A DNA stretch of 64,000 bases from Cognatilysobacter xinjiangensis (GTDB lineage Bacteria; Pseudomonadota; Gammaproteobacteria; Xanthomonadales; Xanthomonadaceae): the NCBI RefSeq assembly GCF_014651995.1, contig NZ_BMXY01000005.1, positions 103,783 through 167,782 of the forward strand, given 5' to 3'. Within the stretch, counting starts at the first letter, position 1. Every line of letters starts with the position of its first letter. The translations under genes and the position numbers were made by a program. A model generated the notes under the pieces. It was not told where the DNA came from. It saw only the letters and a list, made by a program, of their open reading frames with translations, and searched no databases. Of this stretch, positions 58,508 through 64,000 are shown one piece after another.

Positions 58508-58956
58508 CTGATGCCTAACACCCGCCCAGCCGGAACACGCTCGATAACCGGACTGATTTCCACCCTTCGATTTCTCGAGCTGGACCCTTCTGCGAGGGGA
58601 CGACTGATTCCATAGAACTCATAGGTCATACGGTCGGGGGCGACGCCGTGTTGAACAAGCCAGCGGAATGTGGCACGCGCGCGATCACGGGAGAGCACTT
58701 CACAGCGCTCCCCGGCGCATTCGCCCGGATCCGCGAAGCCTCTTACCAGTGCTTTCAATGAAGGGTAAGCGAGCATGGCTCTCAGATTGTCTTCGAGGGC
58801 TGCAACTGCCTCAGGCCCATCGAGCGACTCTACGAGCCGTTCCAGTACTACGGGCTGGCCCGGCTGGAACCGGATCTGGGGAGCAGGCTCGTGGCCGAGC
58901 GCAATCGCGGGCGCAAGAGCCAAGGCGGCGCATATGCCCCCTGTTGCAAACCGCAT
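58504..58956 (-). CDS. OmpA-C-like (OmpA/MotB family) exported cassette protein (150 aa)
   Basis: AGGAGG precedes ATG 58956. A signal peptide (ALALAPAIALG) is followed by an OmpA-like peptidoglycan-binding pattern: AYPSLKALVRGFADPGECAG, LSRDRARATFRWLVQHGVAP, YEFYGISRPLAEGSSSRNRR. The R-x-x-V-x-x-x-L...G.S.P-type spacing is that of OmpA_C. It ends with VLGIR at the next core, where its TGA overlaps the next ATG. Confidence 0.7.
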   Translation of the reverse strand: MRFATGGICAALALAPAIALGHEPAPQIRFQPGQPVVLERLVESLDGPEAVAALEDNLRAMLAYPSLKALVRGFADPGECAGERCEVLSRDRARATFRWLVQHGVAPDRMTYEFYGISRPLAEGSSSRNRRVEISPVIERVPAGRVLGIR

Positions 58957-59361
58957 AGAACCTCCTCTGGGCGCTAACACCGGCACATGCTGCGGCACCC
59001 GACGACGCCAATACAAGACGGCCGCAGCGATGAAGCAGCCGACGAGGCTGGCCAGCAGGTCCAATGAATCGGCTCGATGCTGCGGCATGGCGAGTTGAAC
59101 CAGTTCCACGAGCCCGAGCACGACGAATGCCACCGCTGCAGAGCCGACCGGGCTGCCAGGAACGACAAACGCTTGCCAAAAAGTGAGCGTGAGGCCAGCG
59201 AATAGGTTGGGCGCACTCCCAAGAAGCCATGGCGGAAGGGTTGACCCCGCCACCCACCGGAGTGGGCCAGTGCAGGTAAGCCAGAGCACGAATAGCGCGC
59301 CAGCCCACCGGAGCAACTTCGCATCACGCTTAGCGGCCAGGAGCGCTGCAAGGCTGGACAT
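58504..59361 (-). CDS. VanZ-like membrane protein copy 2, frame open into the OmpA-like gene
   Basis: From ATG 59361 (MSSLAALLAAKRDAKLLRWA) the protein closely resembles the VanZ-like gene at 51305-51712: CTGPLRWVAG, LLGSAPNLFAGLTLTFWQAF and MPQHRADSLDLLASLVGC. The frame passes the core at 58975 (VLAPRGGSM) directly into the OmpA-like gene. The native VanZ-like part ends near 58980. Confidence 0.65.
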   Translation of the reverse strand: MSSLAALLAAKRDAKLLRWAGALFVLWLTCTGPLRWVAGSTLPPWLLGSAPNLFAGLTLTFWQAFVVPGSPVGSAAVAFVVLGLVELVQLAMPQHRADSLDLLASLVGCFIAAAVLYWRRRVPQHVPVLAPRGGSMRFATGGICAALALAPAIALGHEPAPQIRFQPGQPVVLERLVESLDGPEAVAALEDNLRAMLAYPSLKALVRGFADPGECAGERCEVLSRDRARATFRWLVQHGVAPDRMTYEFYGISRPLAEGSSSRNRRVEISPVIERVPAGRVLGIR

Positions 59362-59727
59362 GGGCCCTAACACCGTGCCAAAGCCGTTCTCTAGCGGCTG
59401 CAGATCCAAGCACCCGCGGACCAGCCGGCCTTTCTCCTTGAACAGCGTACTGGCAAAGCTGCCGTCCTCGAAGTAGTCGACTACGACGAATCCTTCTTGC
59501 CGCGGGACGGACTGGCCTTTTCCAAGTTGCAGACGAAAGACCTTCACGAGGTTCCTGGCGAATGCATCGACCTCCTTGTGGCCGGAGGTCTCCGCAACGG
59601 ATACCTCCGCCATCCGGCCCTTCTCGGTTTGAGTGGCCTTGATGCACGTGCGGGCGAACGCCGGTTCAGCGCCTTGCGCTGCGGCCGAGAGCAGGAAGCC
59701 AAGAAATGCGGCTGCGATCATCTTCAT
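58504..59727 (-). CDS. Second triple frame: exported protein, VanZ-like, OmpA-like
   Basis: From ATG 59727 a signal peptide (IAAAFLGFLLSAAAQGAE) begins an exported protein with ARTCIKATQTEKGRMAEVSV, HKEVDAFARNLVKVFRLQLG and FVVVDYFEDGSFASTLFKEK. It has no stop and reads the core at 59368 as V-L-G-P-M into the VanZ-like gene, then the core at 58975 into the OmpA-like gene. Total 408 residues without interruption. Confidence 0.6.
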   Translation of the reverse strand: MKMIAAAFLGFLLSAAAQGAEPAFARTCIKATQTEKGRMAEVSVAETSGHKEVDAFARNLVKVFRLQLGKGQSVPRQEGFVVVDYFEDGSFASTLFKEKGRLVRGCLDLQPLENGFGTVLGPMSSLAALLAAKRDAKLLRWAGALFVLWLTCTGPLRWVAGSTLPPWLLGSAPNLFAGLTLTFWQAFVVPGSPVGSAAVAFVVLGLVELVQLAMPQHRADSLDLLASLVGCFIAAAVLYWRRRVPQHVPVLAPRGGSMRFATGGICAALALAPAIALGHEPAPQIRFQPGQPVVLERLVESLDGPEAVAALEDNLRAMLAYPSLKALVRGFADPGECAGERCEVLSRDRARATFRWLVQHGVAPDRMTYEFYGISRPLAEGSSSRNRRVEISPVIERVPAGRVLGIR

Positions 59728-59737
59728 CTTGGCACCT

Positions 59738-60016
59738 AACACCGCGGTGCGGCCGAGAGGCTTGGATGAACCTGCCCGACCAATGACCTTAAACCGCCCG
59801 TAGCCGACACACTAGCAGCGCGAGTTGACCGGCGCTTGCCCGGGAAACCTGCGAGGCGTGTGGCTGCCGGAGCCGCCGATGCGACCGGAGCCACGGACTA
59901 CACGTGTGGGCACGTTGGCTACGATCGCGACGCACGTTCACTGCAGCCGAAGCGAGCCGCCACGTTCCGACAGACCGGCCGAGGAACACGTTGCCGAGTA
60001 ACCCCGCTACACCGCC
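59738..60016. other. Cassette without a convincing gene (rightmost)
   Basis: No supported frame lies between the cores at 59737 and 60017. This is the first cassette from the expected attI side. Confidence 0.5.
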
Positions 60017-60149
60017 TAACACCGATTCTGCCTCTTTAGAGAGGCGGTAACCGATCCTGTCGCCGCCAGACTGGCCGGTCAACGGCATCTTGCCTGTTAC
60101 CGCCGCCCGAGCAGTATTCAAGTCATTACCGGCGCACCCGAGGCGGTAA
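60017..60149. other. Right array boundary with inverted repeats, no integrase
   Basis: After the last core (60017) GGCGGTAAC (60043-60051) pairs with GTTACCGCC (60096-60104); GGCGGTAA recurs at 60142-60149. This is the position expected for attI. It does not match a known attI sequence. It may be a relic of one. Confidence 0.35.
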
Positions 60150-60437
60150 TAGACGACCCAATGGCGCCCACGGGGCCGGATGCTCCATCGGCACCAGGAC
60201 CACCTCGAACATCACCGGTGCGCCGGCGCTGGGGAATGCGGCGTTCCAGCCGCTGGGCACGCAGATACTGCCGGCGGTTTGCCCGCCGCGTTCGTTAGCA
60301 GCCATCCCCGTGAACGACAGCGACAGGAAGCAGTCGGCCCGAGCCACCACGGCGCGTTTGCCGTTAGCCCACGACGCGCCAACGACCGGGATATCCGCGC
60401 CCGCAGTCACACCGCGCTGATCGGACCGGCGGAACAT
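60126..60437 (-). CDS. Possible small protein or gene remnant (103 aa)
   Basis: The start is ATG 60437. The frame is protein-like (VTAGADIPVVGASWANGKRA; FLSLSFTGMAANERGGQTAG; APVMFEVVLVPMEHPAPW) with no start signal of note. No family is recognised. It could be the end of a truncated gene adjacent to the array. Confidence 0.35.
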   Translation of the reverse strand: MFRRSDQRGVTAGADIPVVGASWANGKRAVVARADCFLSLSFTGMAANERGGQTAGSICVPSGWNAAFPSAGAPVMFEVVLVPMEHPAPWAPLGRLLPPRVRR

Positions 60438-60500
60438 GGCGGCCACGGGCCCAGGTCGGCGCGTGCATTCGTTCCACCGCATCCAACGCGAGGACTTCCC

Positions 60501-61055
60501 ATGAGTACCCTCACCATCGCCGTGCTGGTCGGCAGCCTGCGCCGCGACTCGTTCAATCGACGGCTCGCGACCGCGCTGGCGCGGCTGGCGCCGGGCGACG
60601 TCGAGTTCCGGCAGCTCGAGATCGGCGACCTGCCGCTCTACAACCAGGACGACGACGCGAATCCGCCGGCCGCCGCGCAGCGGCTGAAGTCCGAGATCCG
60701 CGCCGCCGACGGCGTGCTGTTCGTGACGCCGGAGTACAACCGTTCGGTGCCGGGCGTGCTCAAGAACGCGATCGACCATGCGTCGCGGCCGTACGGGCAC
60801 AGCGCGTTCGCGGGCAAGCCGGCCGGCATCCTCGGCGTGTCGCCCGGCGCAGCCGGCACCGCGATGGCGCAGCAGCACCTGCGCAACATCGCCGCCTACC
60901 TCGACATGCCGACGCTCAACCAGCCCGAGGCCTTCATCCAGGCGAAGGAGGGGCTGTTCGACGACGACGGCGGCATCGGCCCGGCCAGCCGCGAGTTCCT
61001 GCAGACATGGGTGGATGCCTACGTGGCCTGGGTGCGGAAGCATTCGGGCGGCTGA
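60501..61055 (+). CDS. NADPH-dependent FMN reductase (184 aa)
   Basis: The start is ATG 60501, preceded by GAGGAC. This is a flavodoxin-like fold: IAVLVGSLRRDSFNRRLA (about 5-22) for FMN phosphate, GVLFVTPEYNRSVPGVLKNA (about 73-92, the conserved PEYN) and SPGAAGTAMAQQHL. The family reduces FMN or quinones and is often called ChrR/NQR-like. It is the first normal chromosomal gene after the array and is transcribed away from it. Confidence 0.88.
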   Translation: MSTLTIAVLVGSLRRDSFNRRLATALARLAPGDVEFRQLEIGDLPLYNQDDDANPPAAAQRLKSEIRAADGVLFVTPEYNRSVPGVLKNAIDHASRPYGHSAFAGKPAGILGVSPGAAGTAMAQQHLRNIAAYLDMPTLNQPEAFIQAKEGLFDDDGGIGPASREFLQTWVDAYVAWVRKHSGG

Positions 61056-61264
61056 CCACGCACATGCGTGTCGACGCATGCGGTTGCTGCGTCGTGTGCG
61101 GCTTCGCATGACGTGATGACGTAACAGCGCGGTGACGCGATGGCATGCATCGCGTCACGCCGCGACAGTGCCGGCATGTCGTGCCTGCGTCCCGCAAGCC
61201 GGGTTCCCATAGCGCAATGCCGCATCGCCGCCGCAGGCGACGACGATGCGGCCGGTCGACGGGC

Positions 61265-64000
61265 TCAGAGCGCGCTGCCGCCGAACTTGTGGGTGTACTG
61301 CAGGTAGAACGTGCGGCCCTCGGTGTCGAACCAGCTGATGTCGTAATACGGATAGCTGGTGGAGGTCGGGTCGTACGGCGGCGCCTTGTCGAACAGGTTG
61401 ACCACCGACAGCGAGAGCTGCGCGCGCTCGTTGAAGCGGTACTGCACGTTGGCGTTGTAGCGGTATGTCGCCGATACCCACGGGCTGTTGCCGTCTTCCG
61501 GGTCGTAGACCTCGTAATAGGAATCGTCGTTGGGCAGGCGGCCCAGGCGCACGCCCTGCAGCGCCGCCGACCAGCCGCCGCGCTGCCAGGAAAGGCGCGC
61601 GCTCGCCTTGGTGCGCGGGATGTCGTAGCCGCTGTTGACCGCGAACATGTCGACGACGGGCTCGTCGGGATACACCTGGATCTCGTGGCGGCGCACCCAG
61701 GTGTAGCCGCCGTTGAGGCGGAACGTGCCGATACGCGTGTCCCAGCGCAGCGTGGTGCTGAAGTCGAGGCCGCTGGTGCTCTCGCGCGCCACGTTGATCG
61801 GGTTGACGTGCACGCCGTACAGGCTGCCGTCGGGCATGCGCGTCACGCGCGCGAGCGTGTCGACGCAGAGCGCGGAGCCGATGTCCAGCGTGCCGAGGCG
61901 GCAGTCCCGCTCGTTGAGCAGCACTTCGCTGGTACGCAGGTCCTGCACCTGGTCGCGCATGTCGATGTCGAACCAGTCCAGCGAGACGTCGATGTTCGAC
62001 GACGGCGACCACACCGCGCCCACCGTCCACGACGTGCTGGTTTCCGGATCGAGGTCGCGGCTGCCGGTGCGGCTGCGGATCACGCCCTCGTCGCCGTAGC
62101 TGCAGTCGTCGAGGTCCTCCCCCGGCTCCTCCGTCGCGCAGCGGAAATAGTCGGGCGCGGAGGTCTCGTCGTTGCCGGGGCCGGCGAACACGTAGTGCAG
62201 GTCGGGGGCGCGGAAGGCGGTGCCGTAGGAGCCGCGCACCAGCAGGCTGTCGAGCGGGCGCCATTCCAGGCCTGCGCTCCAGGTCGGCTTGGCGACGTCG
62301 CGGCCGGCGAAGCGGTATTCGTCGTAGCGCGCGGCCAGGCTGAGGTTCAGGCGCTCCATCACCGGCATGCGCAGCTCGCCGGCCAGCGCCCAGCGGTTGC
62401 GGCTGCCGGCGCCGTCGGAGTCCTTCCAGCTGTAGTAGTAGTACTCGAGCGCGCGCGGATCGGGCTTGAGGTCGTAGCTCTGGTGGCCGAGCTCGGCGGT
62501 GGCGGCGAAGCCCGCGGCGCCGCCGGGCAGGCTGAAGAGCTCGCCCTGCGTCAGCGTGAACGAGAGCGTCTGCGTTTCCGACTCGGGCCGGTAGGTGCTG
62601 TCGGCGGCGATGCCGTCGTACTCGGCGCGGGTCAGCGGCGTGTACATGCGCGACGGGTCGGCGTTGTAGATCGGATAGCCGTCCTCGTCGTAGCCCAGCA
62701 GCGGGCCGAGGAAGAGATCGTTCGCGCGCTCGGCGATGATCTGCGGCCAGCTGATGCGCGCCTTGTACTGCGAATGCGCGAGCGCGAGCTCGTAGTCCCA
62801 GCTTTCGGCGAGCGTGCCCTTCAGGCCGGTGGTGATGCCGAGAGTCTTCTGCACGGTGTCGACCATGCCGTTGCGCAGGCCGCCCATCTCCTCCAGCGTG
62901 AACTGGCGCTGCCAGTACTCGAGCTGGCCGGTGTAGTCGTTGTAGAAGTAGTCGTGCTCGACGCCGTCGGGCGTCATGAGCGCCCAGCCGCGTGGCGCGC
63001 GGAACAGCGAGAGCTCGTGCCGGCCGGCCTGGATGTCGGCGAACAGCTCGACGCCGCCTTCGGTCATGTAGTTGAGCGAGGCATAGGCGTTGAAGCCTTC
63101 GCGCTTGCTGATCATGGTGCGGTAGGCCACCGAGCGGTCGCTGCCGCAGAAGTAACCGTAGCGCGGTCGATACGCGTACTGCATCGTGCCTTCGTTGAGG
63201 CCCGACAGCGCCGCGCACGTCTCCTCGCCCGGGTCGATGTAGTCGTCCCACCAGTCGGTGATCAGGAAGTTGCGCGTGGGCACGCGCGAGTTCTCGGTGG
63301 GGCCGTCGAAGCTGGAATCCTGCTGCGCGCGCTCGAAGCCCCACAGCGGGTCCTGCCGGCGGTACTCGATGCCGGCGATGGCGTTGAACGCGCCGCGCGA
63401 AACACCACCGGACACGTTGAGCCGGTGCGACTGCGCATCGCCCTGCTCGGTCTGGCCGTAGCGGTAGTCGATGGTGGTGCCGTCGGCCTGCTTCTTGAGG
63501 ATGAAGTTGACGACGCCGGAGATCGCGTCGGAGCCGTAGATCGCCGACGCGCTGCCGGTGAGCACCTCGATGCGGTCGATCATTCCGAGCGGCAGGCTGG
63601 AGACGTCGGTGAAATTGCTGCGCCCGCCGAAGGGCAGCGGGAAGTCGGCGATGCGGCGGCCGTTGACCAGTACCAGCGTGTGGTTGGGGCCGAGCGCGCG
63701 CAGGTCGACCTGCTGCGCGCCCGGGGAGAAGTCGGCGCCGCCGGCCGACTGTTGGCTTTGCGTCTGCCCGCCGTTCTGCGTCAGCGCCTGCATCACGTCG
63801 GGCACGCTGGTGAAGCCGCCGGCCTGGATGTCGCTGGCGGTGATCACGGTGATGGGCGCCGGGCCGTCGACCTGCGCGCGCGGCAGGCGCGAGCCGGTGA
63901 CCTGCACGGTGTCGAGCTCGCGCGTCTCGCTGCTGCTGGCGGCGGCCGGCCGCGCCTGCGCCGGGCGCGGCGCGCGCGGGACCGGCGCGGTGGCGGGCGC
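61265..64000 (-). CDS. TonB-dependent receptor, 5' end cut by the right edge
   Basis: The frame is open to the right edge, so the N terminus lies outside. A plug domain is seen (PAPITVITASDIQAGGFTSV; GALGP-like NHTLVLVNGRRIADFP; EVLTGSASAIYGSDAISGVV). The barrel follows for about 700 residues and ends YTHKFGGSAL. The plug's spacing (VITASDI, DLRALG, LVNGRR) is typical of the large TonB receptor group of Xanthomonadales. Its substrate is not evident. It is convergent with the FMN reductase. Confidence 0.9.
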   Translation of the reverse strand, partial: APATAPVPRAPRPAQARPAAASSSETRELDTVQVTGSRLPRAQVDGPAPITVITASDIQAGGFTSVPDVMQALTQNGGQTQSQQSAGGADFSPGAQQVDLRALGPNHTLVLVNGRRIADFPLPFGGRSNFTDVSSLPLGMIDRIEVLTGSASAIYGSDAISGVVNFILKKQADGTTIDYRYGQTEQGDAQSHRLNVSGGVSRGAFNAIAGIEYRRQDPLWGFERAQQDSSFDGPTENSRVPTRNFLITDWWDDYIDPGEETCAALSGLNEGTMQYAYRPRYGYFCGSDRSVAYRTMISKREGFNAYASLNYMTEGGVELFADIQAGRHELSLFRAPRGWALMTPDGVEHDYFYNDYTGQLEYWQRQFTLEEMGGLRNGMVDTVQKTLGITTGLKGTLAESWDYELALAHSQYKARISWPQIIAERANDLFLGPLLGYDEDGYPIYNADPSRMYTPLTRAEYDGIAADSTYRPESETQTLSFTLTQGELFSLPGGAAGFAATAELGHQSYDLKPDPRALEYYYYSWKDSDGAGSRNRWALAGELRMPVMERLNLSLAARYDEYRFAGRDVAKPTWSAGLEWRPLDSLLVRGSYGTAFRAPDLHYVFAGPGNDETSAPDYFRCATEEPGEDLDDCSYGDEGVIRSRTGSRDLDPETSTSWTVGAVWSPSSNIDVSLDWFDIDMRDQVQDLRTSEVLLNERDCRLGTLDIGSALCVDTLARVTRMPDGSLYGVHVNPINVARESTSGLDFSTTLRWDTRIGTFRLNGGYTWVRRHEIQVYPDEPVVDMFAVNSGYDIPRTKASARLSWQRGGWSAALQGVRLGRLPNDDSYYEVYDPEDGNSPWVSATYRYNANVQYRFNERAQLSLSVVNLFDKAPPYDPTSTSYPYYDISWFDTEGRTFYLQYTHKFGGSAL

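Larger units (their letters stand above)
41196..60024 (-). mobile_element. Gene-cassette array without integrase (CALIN-type), 46 attC cores
   Basis: Cassette cores read TAACACC (rarely TAACGCC or variants) on the plus strand, i.e. GGTGTTA on the coding strand. Their start positions are 42076 (TGACACC), 42530 (AACACC), 42909, 43495, 43985, 44381, 44758, 45115, 45522, 45859, 46365, 46756, 47078, 47458, 47691, 48148, 48566, 48905, 49319, 49798, 50258, 50546, 50970, 51326, 51719, 52184, 52565, 52925, 53373, 53649, 54146, 54447, 54757, 55008, 55432, 55815, 56133, 56655, 56946, 57504, 58019, 58516, 58975, 59368, 59737 and 60017; a degenerate site lies at 41196. Nearly all genes face left, so attI and intI would be expected at the right end, but an FMN reductase gene follows instead. 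No IntI is present in the window. Confidence 0.9.

Noticed and set aside
41196..60024. CRISPR array interpretation of the repeated CCTAACACC
   Set aside because: Repeats are 7-60 bases, irregularly spaced by 200-850 bases with genes between, and palindromic full-length sites match attC.
60126..61109. 327-residue minus-strand frame across the FMN reductase
   Set aside because: Most of it is antisense to the FMN reductase; only the 60126-60437 end looks protein-like and is listed at low confidence.
61155..63344. 729-residue minus-strand frame at the right end
   Set aside because: It overlaps the TonB-dependent receptor in another frame and is Arg/Ala-rich without receptor motifs.

Overview
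The window is high-GC gammaproteobacterial DNA, most likely from a Xanthomonadaceae (Lysobacter/Luteimonas-like) genome. The grounds are Oar-type and other TonB-dependent receptors, codon use dominated by G/C in third position, and attC recombination sites of the Xanthomonas integron type. The genus is inference; the family-level call is better supported.

Region 1 (1-20076) looks like the right-hand end of a genomic island. A truncated 3' copy of tRNA-Arg(CCG) at 20028-20076 is the expected attachment scar, so the intact tRNA should lie left of the window. The island carries a probable anti-phage operon on the minus strand: a WYL-domain regulator (4991-6061), a TM0106-type RecB-like nuclease/UPF1-like helicase (1478-4894) and an McrB-like AAA+ protein running off the left edge (1-1481). 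A palindrome TGCGAC-N7-GTCGCA lies just upstream of the WYL gene. A second copy lies upstream of a group of uncharacterised genes (6420-8190), which suggests one regulon. Next come a divergent XRE/excisionase pair, a phage-type integrase with an HD-domain protein, and an operon of three genes that includes two very large tyrosine-recombinase-like proteins (998 and 800 aa) and a 160-aa partner. An AT-rich 26-bp palindrome and a possible small RNA lie in the right part of the island.

Region 2 (20077-39767) is chromosomal. After a secreted trypsin-like protease and an IS30/SDR scar there are two facing groups of genes that together look like uptake and catabolism of murein peptides: a VanX-like dipeptidase, a DadA-like D-amino acid dehydrogenase, two beta-lactamase-fold hydrolases, diaminopimelate decarboxylase, an Oar-like TonB-dependent receptor, a transglutaminase-like protein, a DUF819 membrane protein, an NlpC/P60 endopeptidase, an L-Ala-D/L-Glu epimerase, an RpiR-type regulator, an L,D-transpeptidase-fold lipoprotein and a dicarboxylate/amino acid symporter.

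Region 3 (about 41.2-60.0 kb) is a large gene-cassette array with 46 recognisable attC core sites, nearly all cassettes on the minus strand, and no integron integrase at either end within the window (a CALIN-type array). Cassette genes are short: lipoproteins, small membrane proteins, a YdeI-like protein, an MmcQ/YjbR-like protein, an SseB-like protein, ankyrin repeats, VanZ-like proteins, a HEPN-motif protein and many unknowns. Several cassettes have no convincing gene, one is duplicated almost exactly, and two families occur as diverged pairs. Many genes start within a few bases of the recombination core. In several places neighbouring cassette genes form one uninterrupted reading frame through the attC core.

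Region 4 (60.1 kb to the end) returns to ordinary chromosome with an NADPH-dependent FMN reductase and the bulk of a TonB-dependent receptor cut by the right edge.
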